A stretch of DNA of 64,000 nt from Trifolium pratense (GCF_020283565.1 NC_060063.1:7090563-7154562), one strand, 5' to 3'. Shown: positions 53,882 through 64,000, numbered from the stretch's first letter. Numbers and translations are program-made. Notes: generated by a model from the sequence alone, not told the origin.

Positions 53882-55069
53882 TGATCAGTGCATTTTTAAT
53901 GCACTTTTATTCATCATATGCTATGGCAATTTTATAACTTCTCCTAGTATTTTAATGTTTTTATAATGTTTTCTATTTAGAGTCTAGTTTTGCTATTATT
54001 TAACTTTTGCTATTTATTTTCGTAATAAACAGTAATTTGACACTTTTCCTTGCACAGATCATAACTGGAGCTTCGGATATCGGATTGAGGCGCGGAAATA
54101 TGCGTTGGAAAGATAAGTAAAAATGCCACAACTTTTATGTTGAAGCCGAAGGCCAATTCTGAGCTCAAAGGAGTCATATTTACTCGTCAAGTTTCAGACT
54201 TACAAAGATTTAATTATTTTCCAACATGACTTATGTTTTTCGGCCCAATTGTTTTACGGCCCGTTTTACTTGATGTATAAAAACTGAAAAATCAGCCTAG
54301 GGCTGATCAATTCTCAATATTCACGAAATAAACAAACCCTAGCAGCCAGCCTCTTTGAATGGAGAACTAAGAACTATAGATCAATCCGTTGGTTAAGACA
54401 CTTTGGTTCATTATCTTGAGGTTTGAATTCTAATGCAATTTCAATTCATGTTTCTAATTCTTTCTCTGTAAATTTCGCTGCCTTTCTCTTGCTTTATGAC
54501 TTGCAATTCGTTTATCATTTGATGCTTAATTGTATGTAATTCGGTTGCAAGTTTCTACGAGGTTATTCGAATTAAGTTATCGCTTGTTTAATTTAATTCG
54601 GTTAGGAATTTACAGAGTCTATACGCTTGTTGTAGGATTGATTGAATTCGCGGTTTGCATAGTATTGATTGTGATTCTGTAACGCTTGTTTGCTCTGTCA
54701 TAATTAATCATACGCACTGTTATAAGCTTTTTAAACAGTCCGAATTCATATAAAACCAATTGGCGCTTGATTAGTTAGTTTTATGATCAGTCAAGGATAG
54801 AAACTGAAAAGAAATATTTCTTCCGTGAACCTATGATAGATAATGAACGAAGTTTGACGTAACCAATGGATTGATTGCTTTGTTATTATTAAATTTCACA
54901 CTTTTGCTCTCTGTTTTCACAAACCGAAACCCCCTAATTTACAATTTTTGCTTGAATCTGATACTGCTAATTATTGATAAAGAGTCCTCGTGATACGATA
55001 CTCGAGTGTCGCTTCCCTACACTACCTTTTTCTTAAACTCGTTTTTGACCCGTGCGCGACAGCGGATCA
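53882..55069 (+). repeat. 3' LTR of the Athila-type element
   Basis: 1188 bp and without visible difference from the 5' LTR. TATAAAA near 54276-54282. Followed directly by the target copy AGCTT and outer copia sequence. Confidence 0.94.
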
Positions 55070-55980
55070 AGCTTCAAGAACCACTTCTTATTGCCAGTCA
55101 TATGGTTGCTACACCTAGTATCAAGATACCACAAATTTGACTTATCCACTTCTGAATTTGTGATTGCCATTAGTAGTGAATCATCTAAGTCACTCCCACC
55201 TCCATTGGCAAATTGGGCTTCATCCTTGTCTTCTCTATCAACTTTCTTAGAGTGACATTCTCTAGCATAATGACAAAGCTTTTGACAATTATAGCACTGT
55301 ACATCCTTCTTATCAATCTTCTTCTGGAAATTCTTTTTGTTCTGATTGTTACCTTTGCTAGATTCAGCACCTTGTGCTTTTGAATTCTTGCTAGCATTTT
55401 CAGATTCTTCTTTCTTTTTCTTCCATTTCTCTTTCCCTTTTTTGCTTTTATTCTGAAACTTGGCTTGCAATGCTTGTTCTACAGCCTTGTTAGAACTTCT
55501 TTGTTTGACACATAGTTCATGTGCTTCCAATGATGCTTGAAGTTCTTCCATCCTCATAGTTGCCAAATCCTTGTTTCTTCTATGGCTACCACTATGTGAT
55601 CAAACTTCTCAGTTAAAGTCCTCAAGATCTTCTCAATTTTGGACCTATCAGTCATTGTTTCACCACAAGACTTCATCAAGTTGGTCAAGCTTAGCATTCT
55701 TGACAAGTATTCAGCAATACTCTCTTGATCATTCATCTGCATCATCTCATATTGTCTCCTCAGTGCTTGTAATTTGATTCCTTTCAGTTTCTCATCACCT
55801 CCATAGATCCTTTTCAATGTATCCCAAGCTCCTTTGGATGTTTCTTCTTCTATTATCTTTTCAAAGATATTGGGATCAACGCATCGGTGAATCAAGAACA
55901 AGCCTTTTGCATCTTTCTTCTTCAATTCTCGATGTGTTGTTCTCTGTGCTTCATCAGCATTTGCTGCTAAATCAGCTACT
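55070..55980 (-). pseudogene. Outer copia gag C-terminus and protease start
   Basis: Minus-strand frames: gag helical part (55980-55560) with CVDPNIFEKIIEEETSKGAW and LRRQYEMMQMNDQESIAEYL; then, after a 1-2 base shift near 55562, RMEELQASLEAHELCVKQR and a zinc knuckle CYNCQKLCHYARECH near 55280-55310, then the protease start LWYLDTRCSNHMTGN. Two defects stand out: the knuckle reads CX2CX3C in place of the G of CX2CX3GHX4C (G to L, then C), and the protease D-T-G triad is D-T-R. Beyond 55980 the frame continues at 57117 after the solo LTR. Confidence 0.85.
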
Positions 55981-57111
55981 TGATCACCGTCGTTTCGTGA
56001 TCAAAATAATTTTAAAATAAGTAGTACAAGGTAGTAACCTTGGTCGTTTCGCAAGGACTCACAATCACATTAACAATGTTAGAATCAATTTAAAGATTGC
56101 AAATTGGGGGTTTTCGATTTTGAAAACAGTAACAACGATAACGGATTTAATCAACGTGAAAGTAATCAATCCATTGGTTTTAGGCAACTTCGTTTATTAT
56201 CTATCACAGGTTCTCGAAAATATTCATTCAAGGGTTTATGCTTCGGTTGATCATAAAACTAATTAAACAAGCGAAAATTAGTATTATACGGAATTCAATT
56301 GATTAAGCATCATATATATTCAATTAACTATGACAGTGATCAAGCATCACGAAAACAGAGTTAATATCCTAACAACTTCCAATCAACCCTATTGTTAAGC
56401 GCGATAGTTTGTATCAATTTCTATTCAAATCAATTTTAACAAGCGGAAAATCAATTCGAACAATCTCAACAATACAAATTCAAATTAGAATAATTAAGCA
56501 TCAATCTAAACGAAATAAAGGATATGAAAGTGATACACAACAGCATAAACATTCAAACGGAATTGCAATTATAAACCGAACCTCAAGAATTCATAAACGA
56601 AGTTCCTTACACCAATGGATCGATAGTAAATTTAGTTCTCCATGAAGGTAGTTGCTGCTAGGGTTGTATTTCGTGAATGATCAATGAATCCCCTAGCTGC
56701 TTTTTTTCAGTTTAAATAGTACATGGAAACGGACCTTAAAATAATTGGCCGAAAACATAAAGTTGTGCTGAAAGTTAATAATTTAATTCACGTCTGGAAC
56801 ATAAACGTAAATATTCGACTTATTTGCGATCCGAATTGACTTTAGGCTTCAACACAAAAGTTGTAGCTCTCTGTCTCAGCTTTCCAACGCATCTTCCCGC
56901 GCCTCAATCCGATATTCGTAGCTCCAGTTATGACCTACAGACTGAGAAGGTATCAAGTTATTATTAATTCAGAAAATAAGTGAGGAAAATAAAATAAAGC
57001 TAGAAATAAACTTAAATATAAAAACACATTAAAATAGTGAAAATAATAAAATAAACCATAGGAATACTTCAGTACAATAGTAGAAGAATGTGCATTAAAA
57101 TGCACTGATCA
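55981..57111 (-). mobile_element. Athila-related solo LTR in the outer copia gag
   Basis: 1131 bp. On the minus strand it begins TGATCAGTGCATTTTAATGC and ends GTTTCG...CGGTGATCA, flanked by a perfect 5 bp duplication CTACT (55976-55980 and 57112-57116). It shares the palindromic start, the AACTGGAGCT...ATATCGGATTGAGGCGCGG segment and ACAACTTTT.TGTTGAAGCC with the Athila-type LTRs (same order, opposite orientation) but is clearly diverged, so it is a relative, not a copy of the neighbour. A lone LTR with a target duplication means the internal region was lost by LTR-LTR recombination. Open frames across it are not genes. Confidence 0.9.
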
Positions 57112-57116
57112 CTACT

Positions 57117-57253
57117 CCATCAGTTACGATTTCAAGAACATCTTGAAACCTGAAAATTAATTTCATTTGCGCGCACCATCGATCATAATTTTCTTCTTTG
57201 AATACTGGAAGATTCGCTGGGAATTGGGAAGATGTAGTGGTTTGATTCGCCAT
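57117..57253 (-). pseudogene. Outer copia gag N-terminus
   Basis: The start ATG is at 57253-57251, 58 bp from the 5' LTR. The visible frame reads MANQTTTSSQFPANLPVF then NYDRWCAQMKLIFRFQD, the classic copia gag opening (FxGxNYxxWxxxMK). It ends at the solo-LTR insertion and resumes in frame at 55980. It is too short to be found as an independent ORF. Confidence 0.85.
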
Positions 57254-57296
57254 TGATTCTTGATGAAGGATTCAATGCAAATCTTGGATCGAACCG

Positions 57297-57314
57297 GGCT
57301 CTGTTATACCAATT
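57297..57314 (-). promoter_or_regulatory. Initiator tRNA-Met primer site of the outer copia element
   Basis: On the minus strand TGGTATAACAGAGCC lies three bases after the LTR. The usual site is TGGTATCAGAGCC, so there is a two-base difference (TATAAC for TATC). Confidence 0.75.
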
Positions 57315-57633
57315 TGTTGGAACAATTTTGAGAGAGATGAATTTTGGAGTGAAGAAGAGAATAAGGGAAAAGGTAGAAATTGCATTCATCCACAAAGGGG
57401 CAAAGATAGTTATATACAAATTCTAATCATAATTGCATTAACTACCTAGGACTAAAACAAACTAACTACCCTGTAACTGACTTTAACTATCAGAACTGAA
57501 AAACAAAAACTGTTAAGCTCTCTCAGCCAGCATCTTCTCACTGAGCTAGTAATGCTGCAACTTCAAAATTCCAACTCAGTCACTTAACTTCTACTTTAAG
57601 CATGCTAAAACACCTTAAAACATGTATTACTTT
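57315..57633 (-). repeat. 5' LTR of the outer copia element, interrupted at its end
   Basis: 319 of 324 bp are present; the last five bases corresponding to CATCA of the other LTR are displaced beyond the window by the insertion at 57634. One substitution against 30990-31308 was seen. Confidence 0.88.
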
Positions 57634-58859
57634 TGAAATTCTGGTACACAGTAGACAAGTGTTGTCCACGATGTGCCGACACTTGTCGCAACACTTGTCT
57701 TAGCAGTAAGAACAATAAAACAGAGCATTAAAAACATATACTGAAAAGCATAAACGACACACATAATTGTTAACCCAGTTCAGCCTAACAGCCTAATCTG
57801 GGGGATACCAATCCAGGAGGAAATTCACTATCAGTAGTATTAATTCGGAGCTAAACTCCCCCGTTTACAACTCCTCACTTAATCCCTACCCAATGACACT
57901 TCTACCTAGGAACTCCTAGATATGAGACCCCGTCTCACTCCCCTCAACCTTACAACCAGTAAGGATTTCAATAACAACATAATGGAGACACTCTCCTTGA
58001 CAAAGATGAAGACACACTTCAATAACATCACCACCTAGCCAACGACTAAGTTCACAATTTGGAGTTGCTTAAAAGCTTCCTCCAAATACAATACTCAACT
58101 CATTACCTATAGGTTTCTGAGTGAGGACATAGTGACCATCTCACAACCCGAGTGGTTCACTTTACACCAACTCTCCTAGAGAGTGGCTTAAAGACACGAA
58201 ACCCTTAAAAGACTACATCTTTGATATACTATTTTAGCTTCAAGTTTCGGTGTATAATAAGGGTTAGCAGCACCCTTTATATAGCACAGCCTCGTGGGCT
58301 TTTCACAATGCTTCAGCTCCAAGAAATCTTCTAGATGCAAAATATATATTTTTACCAAATCTTTCTTTGCATCAAATATTCCTCCCATAAATATATTTGT
58401 TGTAAATATATTTTAAAATTAAATCTTCTAATCTTCTTGAAGCACAAAGATTTATTTGAAATAAATCTTTTATATTTTCTGCAGCAATCTTCACAAGATA
58501 TATTTTTGAAAATAATAGTTCTATTTTTGAAACACAAAAATATATTTTCCAAAAATATAATTCCTTTGGAAAATAGAACTAGGGTTCAGCTGCCTTCTGA
58601 AACACATTGATCACGTGCGCCTTGTTGTATAAGAAACCACGAAATAATTCTTCAAACAGATCTTCAAAAGATTGAGAAAATAATAACATCTAGCTGGCGC
58701 GCGCAGAACAGAGTCAGGTGTTGTTCCAAAGTGTAACAACATTTGTCATAACACTTGGGGTCAGCACATTTGTCTCAACACTTGGGGTCAGCACATTTGT
58801 CTCAACACTTGGCTAAAATATGTTTTCGCAAAATGTAGCCAATATACAAAAACCCAACA
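57634..58859 (-). repeat. 3' LTR of the right-hand SIRE-like element
   Basis: 1226 bp. On the minus strand it starts TGTTGGGTTTTTGTATATTG and ends CCAGAATTTCA. A tandem pair of GGGGTCAGCACATTTGTCTC units lies at 58757-58812, and ACACTTGTCGCAACACTTGTC is near the other end (57680-57700). The open frame at 58335-58610 is low-complexity AT sequence and is not a gene. Confidence 0.85.
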
Positions 58860-59409
58860 ATCTCCCCCATTGGCAAATTTTGGCTAAAACAATATTAGAC
58901 CAGTATATAGAGAGATACAGTATTACCTTTCCTTCGATTCAACATGATCACACAACTAGGAAAGATAGTAACACATAGTAAGACTACTTCCAAGAGAGGT
59001 AAGTAGCATCAGAGGCATGCAATAGCAGGAATAAACACATATAGCCTCACAAAGCAGATAGAGAGAAATAAACTCTCATAGTGGATTCAAAGATAGGAGA
59101 AATAAACTCCTATAATCAGAGTACATCCATTCAACAAAAGATCACCAGGGAAAAATAAATTCCCACAAACATAGAACTAGGAAAAATAAATTCCCAGCCA
59201 CCAGAGAATAAAGCCAAGATGTCTCAGCATCTGGCATCACACTTGTCACTTATTCATACTACCACTCCCCCTGAATTTATGCATGACAGAGCACAAGCAT
59301 ACAATGTAATCAACCATAGGAACTACAACATCCTTGTAATAGCAGAAGCATTCAATCAGAGTGATTAACGCTTAATAGTTGTTGTAGACACACATGTGTG
59401 CATTCATAA

Positions 59410-59605
59410 ATAAGCATGTACAAGTTACCCATATTTCTATGAATGTAACTAACTAAGTCACCCATATTGCTATGAATGTGACCTAAATCACCCATATTTC
59501 TATGACTGTGATCCTAAGCATAAAAGTCATCCATATTTCTATGATTATGACTAAGCACGATGAATCATCCATATTTCTATGACTATGATTATGATCATGC
59601 CCTAT
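59410..59605. repeat. Tandem repeats of a CCATATTTCTATGA unit
   Basis: Five or six units of about 35-45 bp, each with (T)CA(C/T)CCATATT.CTATGA followed by TGTGA or TATGA, at about 59426, 59461, 59489, 59528 and 59565. Each unit has a small palindrome (TCAT...ATGA). Non-coding. Confidence 0.7.
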
Positions 59606-60179
59606 GCTACAAATTTAAATGCTTTTTGGAATTCTTGCAACACATCACACAGAGCTGAAGGTAACATTTACTCCACTCAGACATAGGCCTAGAAGATTAA
59701 CACATCGCAGAAAGAACCGCAACAACATACACACCAGATGTCAGCACATCTGTCCACACATCACGCAGATACCAGATGTCAGCACATCTGTCCACACAGA
59801 TAGATACCAGATGTCACAGATCACTACTCCCCCTTTTTAGCCACAAATTCTGACAAATAAAGTCAGTGTGCATTAAACAAAAGAATAGAGGCAAAGAGGT
59901 ACCATAGCAGTATCAGAAGTGCAAGTTACATAACAGAGAGAACTAAACTCTCACAAAAGAACCACATAGGGAGAAATAAACTCCCACATACTGAGAAAAA
60001 TAAATTCTCACACATCAGATCAGGATGTCTAGACATCAGACATGACATCACACATCAGGAACATAACACTCCCACAACCATTAAACACACTATCAGAGCA
60101 TAAGCTAGCAGAACACATTATCAAGCTAGCTACACACTACTACTCCTCCTGAATAGCATTTCTCCCCCTCAACACATGC

Positions 60180-60204
60180 ATATATATATATATATATATA
60201 TATA
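60180..60204. repeat. (TA)n microsatellite
   Basis: About 12 TA units in the 3' region of the SIRE-like element. Confidence 0.9.
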
Positions 60205-61836
60205 ACTCACACTCCCCCTCAATACGAGCATAGAAGCATAAGAACATCAATACGAGCATAGAAGCATAAGAACAGCAACTTCACCAAATGTAAGAACATC
60301 AGTCCACACATTTGTCCACACACACACTACTCCTCCTTTTTAGTCATAATTTTGACAAACATCATACATATCAGAACACAGAGTAGCAAAAACAGAAATA
60401 TCCAGAGTGCAGATATTCCAGACCATAGGCACATACAGGTGCTAGAAATCCATGGCCTAGCCCACAAAAGATACGGAGAACAAAAGTAGTGGAAAGAGAA
60501 CATGCGCGCTTTCATCCACAATACCATGACCAAACTCCAACAGTATAGCATGAAGATCATAAGTAACAAGGCATAAACCTATACTATCTTCATCACATCA
60601 ACCACATAGTGCACAAAGCTACTACAACCAAATATAACCCCATGGGATACATAGTTCATCAGATATATATCAGAAGTGGAGGAACCATATCATTGTTCTT
60701 GGAACCAACATGTACCAACCGGCAGAGAAAACAATGTTAGGAACATGTGGTCCGAATAGTCAGAAGTCAAAGACACTCCTTTTTTTTTTTTTTTTTTGCC
60801 TTTGGAGTGCTTCTGATCTTTCAATCTCAAAGAGTTGTCTTCATAATACTCTTAGAGATTACACCCATAAAGGTTATTGGTAGCTTCACCATAAACGTTG
60901 TAGCTTGCTTCATAGTTAAAAACATACTCACAAAAAATCCAGCTTCTCATAACATTATCTCCTTCAAAACACAAATTTCTATTTCTAGACATTTTCTTCA
61001 AAATGAATGAAACATTCTCTAAGAGGACAGAAGAGATGTCAACTCTCTTCCTGTCAAGTGACAATGATGCCCAGAACATCATCCTCAATATTTGGCTCAT
61101 AGTCAACCACATTCTAGCATTTTGGTGACAGATGTTGTACACAATGTTGAAACACTTGAGATAACACGATGTTGAGACAGATGTTACAACATCTCGTACC
61201 AGAACAGACAAGTTATTCAACACAGATGAGTATTATTCAGTGTCAATCTCAAGATACATATACCAAAAGCATCTTCAACAATAGATATATTGTCATCACA
61301 TAAGAACATCAAACTAGAGGTTTCAGAAACAGGTCTGAAACAATCACTTACCATAGTAGTAATCACCTTTGATCATCACATATCTGAGCATTATCGCATC
61401 TGATCATAACACATTTGAACACATATAATACTTCTCAGCAGAATGCACATCCAAACAATCGTACCATGCTAGTTCTCTTTTAGTCACACTTTGAGCAACA
61501 ACTTTGGTCAAGTGGAAGATCATCAAGATTAGTTTCTTCTACCACATTCAAAACCTTAATACTCCAAACCACCATTAGTTGATCTTCAACCTTATTAGAT
61601 TGAGGACTCTCAGAACCATATCAGCATAAGTTTGGGGGATTGCAGAACAGGTTTCAACAACACTAACTGGTTGGTCCAGGATGTTTCAACATCCGATATG
61701 ACATTAGACTTATGTTAGGTTCTTTTGGGGGACTCAACCACAACTTTAGTGAGGGATGACAAAGTGTCAGAACCAACAACCTTGGAAGATGACACATGCA
61801 CGATTTCAACAATAGTGTCATCAACAACAGCAACAT

Positions 61837-63907
61837 TCATACCAGATTGAAAGTTTCAGAGGTACATCTGACAGATGTTCCAACACTCCCCACAACATTT
61901 GAACTGACAGAACCTTTAACATGAGTAACAACATTTGATTCGATATTAATAAAATTTACCCAAGTAAATCTGGAGGAATCATCAACAACTAAAAAGACAT
62001 ACTTCTTTCGAACAAGGTTTTCAACTTGCATAGGTCTCATCAAATCAGCAATCATCTCTTTTTCTGGTCATGAACCTAGAAGTTTTCGTGCCAGATGTTG
62101 CAACATTATGTGAGACATTTGTCCCTTCAACTAGTCTATAGTGCAATGTCAGAGGAGATTCCCTCTTACAGATAACATCAGAGCTGATCAAAATACTAGG
62201 ATGCTGATCAAGAATAGTACTACAAAGCACATTGGAAATGTTGTTGGCATCTTCACTTAGCATGCTTAGTAGTTTGAAAAATATAAGAGTCAAAATCCCA
62301 TTTGGTCTTGGTACCAACAGTGTAGATAAAGTTACTCAAGCCTATAGCACTGTCAGAAAACTCTACCTCAGCTTCAGGTTCTTCACTCCTGCCCAAAAAC
62401 TTATTAATCGCATCAGGTGAAAATTCAACACATCTACCCATGTCAAAAACCTTCATGAATTCTTTGCTCAAAGGATCATCACAGTCTTCAGTTTCCTGAG
62501 AGCTCTACTAGACTCAATCAAGTCAGTTATCATTTGCTGCCTAGTGAGAGCACCAGCTTTTGCTGGACAGATGTACCAACACCTGCTGCAACATTTGTCC
62601 CTGCAAGCAGCCTTTGCTCAATATTCAGCTTTCCTTTTCTTTTACAAGGGACATCAGTGTCCACAAGAATATTTGGATGTTGGTCAAGAACAATACCACA
62701 CAGTAAATTAGGAAATGCTATGGGTAGAGCAAAAGATTTAGCATGTTCCAAAGTGGCATAAAAGACATAAGCACCATAATCAAACCTGGCCTTAGTTCCA
62801 ACAACATAAATGAACCTAGCCAATTCTTTGGCTACATTACTGGAATGAGTGATAGGAACCCGATTAACAACAACAATCTTATTCAGAACTGCATATAAAG
62901 GAGATAGTTGAGATGCAGAAAGTTTCATTTGACAAGGCCATTGCTTCAGCCTATTCCCAGTGATTGTTCTACAAATATTATCTGTGACTTCCAGCTCAGC
63001 TACTTCCTCATTACTTCTTCCCAAAAATTTGTTGATTATAGAGGGTGAGAAGTGAACACACCTTCCTCTCACAAAAACCTGCCTATACTCAGGGTTTTTT
63101 AGGATCATCACAATTGTCACCAACATTCACTACAAATCCCCTTACCAGCTTATCAAAACAGTCACCTAGATCAGACACTGTTCTCATCAGACCTTCATTC
63201 CTTTCACACTTCTTCTGAATGTGTCACCAAATGTAGCTACACTTGTCTCCCTTTCAAAGTCTGATTTACTAGAAGGGGGTTCTTTCTTTTCAAACTCTTT
63301 TTCTTCTCCCAGTAACAGATACATTATTACTCTTTGTCCTTGGTGGACCGTAAAAAGGTTTCTTCCCAACAAATCTTGTCACCTTTCATGATTTAGATTT
63401 CTGGACAAGTGTATTGACAGTTGTCACATTTTTACCAGCCCTACTTCTGATTCTTCCTACAACATTAGCACTAGGTGTCTTATCTAGTGACTTGTTACCA
63501 GCCACTATATCATTCACAATGACAACATCAGGATCATCACCCACACTTTTGTCAACAGAAGGTTCTTTATCAGCAAACAAAGACCTAATACTCTCATCAG
63601 ATTTATAGTTCACAACACAGTGATCAGCAGAATTATTACCAGTCATAATTACTTTTGTAGTATTCTCTTTCTCAGTAGTATTCATCTGGTAAGAAATATC
63701 TGAAACATTATGATCTATTATAGTTTCAGGTGCTGCAGATGTATCAAAATATGTGGCAGTTGCAGGTGCCACAAATGTACCTACACTTGGTACAACATTT
63801 GTCTCAGGGATAGTTTCCTTGAGAGTTTCACCAACACAATCACTTGTGGCCTTAGTGGAAGCACCAAAGTCACAATTAACAACAGCAGGGGGACACAAGA
63901 GGATCAA
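61837..63907 (-). pseudogene. Degenerate envelope-like region with a duplicated domain and an integrase fragment
   Basis: Minus-strand blocks in coding order: an N-terminal part (63907-63386) ending near VGRIRSRAGKNVTTVNTL; domain copy A (63126-62530) with RGRCVHFSPSIINKFLGRS, FIYVVGTKARFDYGAYVF and GIVLDQHPNILV; domain copy B (62471-62045) with MGRCVEFSPDAINKFLGRS, FIYTVGTKTKWDFDSYIF and STILDQHPSILI, lacking the middle of copy A; and a short integrase core fragment (62055-61940) with VFLVVDDSSRFTWVNFI. Copies A and B are the PF20167-type region of SIRE envelope-like proteins. All blocks are in different frames with stops between them, so no full product is expected. Confidence 0.75.
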
Positions 63908-64000
63908 CCATCAGTAGTTGATTAACCTTCAATACCAGATCATCCACACATGTTTGAACAACACTCTAACCCTTTTACTTAACAAGGACACATCTTGATC

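Larger units (their letters stand above)
45866..55069 (+). mobile_element. Complete Athila-type Ty3/gypsy element with matching LTRs
   Basis: 9204 bp, target duplication AGCTT (45861-45865 and 55070-55074), LTRs 45866-47053 and 53882-55069, both 1188 bp and the same wherever I compared them. The primer site TGGCGCCGTTGCCGGGGA (47057-47074) is complementary to the 3' end of plant tRNA-Asp, typical of the Athila/Calypso group. One uninterrupted gag-pol frame spans 47425-52836. The polypurine tract is AAGTGTGGGGGAATT before 53882. I see no envelope gene after pol, as in Diaspora-like relatives. Inserted into the outer copia protease region. Confidence 0.95.
30990..57633 (-). mobile_element. Outer Ty1/copia element hosting three nested insertions
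   Basis: Minus-strand element with a 324 bp 3' LTR at 30990-31313, a 5' LTR at 57315-57633 that is interrupted five bases before its end by the element at 57634, a primer site matching initiator tRNA-Met (TGGTATAACAGAGCC, 57297-57311) and an AGGAGGTG polypurine tract just inside the 3' LTR. Order on the minus strand is gag, protease, integrase, RT, RNase H, as in Ty1/copia. Removing 34016-45612, 45866-55069 and 55981-57111 (each with one target copy) brings the coding blocks into register. I saw one difference between the LTRs (C/T near 31189 against 57512). The lineage within copia was not resolved. Confidence 0.92.
58874..61836 (-). other. Non-coding 3' region of the right-hand SIRE-like element
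   Basis: No supported coding frame over about 3 kb. It holds recurrent GGGAGAAATAAACTCCCA-type words (for example near 59095, 59152, 59958 and 59992), the CCATATTTCTATGA repeats at 59410-59605, paired CAGATGTCAGCACATCTGTC words at 59735-59815 and a T tract at 60780-60797. Confidence 0.5.
57634..64000 (-). mobile_element. SIRE/Maximus-like element, 3' portion only
   Basis: Minus-strand element whose 3' LTR (57634-58859) lies in the outer copia LTR. A CCAATGGGGGAGA polypurine tract on the minus strand is at 58860-58873. The internal sequence runs off the window at 64000 and contains a degenerate envelope-like region (61837-63907) and about 3 kb of non-coding DNA. The 5' LTR, gag and most of pol lie outside. 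Confidence 0.85.

Noticed and set aside
56409..56645. 78-codon ORF in the solo LTR
   Set aside because: Falls within a non-coding LTR with a perfect target duplication; no homologue suggested by its sequence.
59410..59605. CRISPR-like array of short repeats
   Set aside because: Units are degenerate and adjoining rather than identical repeats with unique spacers, and the context is a plant retroelement.

Overview
The window looks like nuclear DNA of a dicot, probably a papilionoid legume. It is AT-rich, has spliced and plant-type genes, a dense load of TIR elements and SINEs, SIRE-type Ty1/copia elements with envelope-like ORFs, and an Athila-type Ty3/gypsy element with a tRNA-Asp primer site. 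Legume is inferred from the style of the repeats; dicot plant is firm. Nothing prokaryotic is present.

Layout. (1) 1-30,000 is gene-poor intergenic DNA holding only three host genes I can support: two paralogous arabinogalactan-peptide genes on the minus strand (4699-4881 and 9930-10112) and a two-exon gene for an 88-residue single-pass membrane protein (24981-25708, minus). Around them lie MULE-type MITEs with 9-10 bp target duplications (3755, 4134, 27104, 28308), hAT-type elements with 8 bp duplications (5728, 19830, 26330), a Stowaway-like element (11589), three tRNA-derived SINE families, LTR relics and decayed LINE fragments. (2) 30,990 to beyond 57,633 is one nested retrotransposon stack. 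A minus-strand Ty1/copia element (LTRs 30990-31313 and 57315-57633) sits in a LINE RNase H relic. It has received three insertions: a minus-strand SIRE-type copia element (34016-45612, target duplication GAGCT), a plus-strand Athila-type gypsy element (45866-55069, AGCTT) and an Athila-related solo LTR (55981-57111, CTACT). (3) From 57,634 to the window end, another minus-strand SIRE-like element begins inside the outer copia LTR; only its 3' LTR and a degenerate envelope-like region are inside the window.

How the parts relate. The Athila-type element has LTRs of equal length with no difference I could see, a tRNA-Asp primer site and an uninterrupted gag-pol frame, so it is the youngest and most complete element. 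The outer copia and inner SIRE elements also have nearly identical LTR pairs but heavily broken pol regions. Their lesions were therefore probably present when they transposed, which implies mobilisation in trans. The SIRE element keeps an open gag, an open 900-codon envelope-like ORF and an opposite-strand 120-codon ORF with its own TATA-like and polyadenylation-like signals. That small ORF is the most unusual coding feature in the window.
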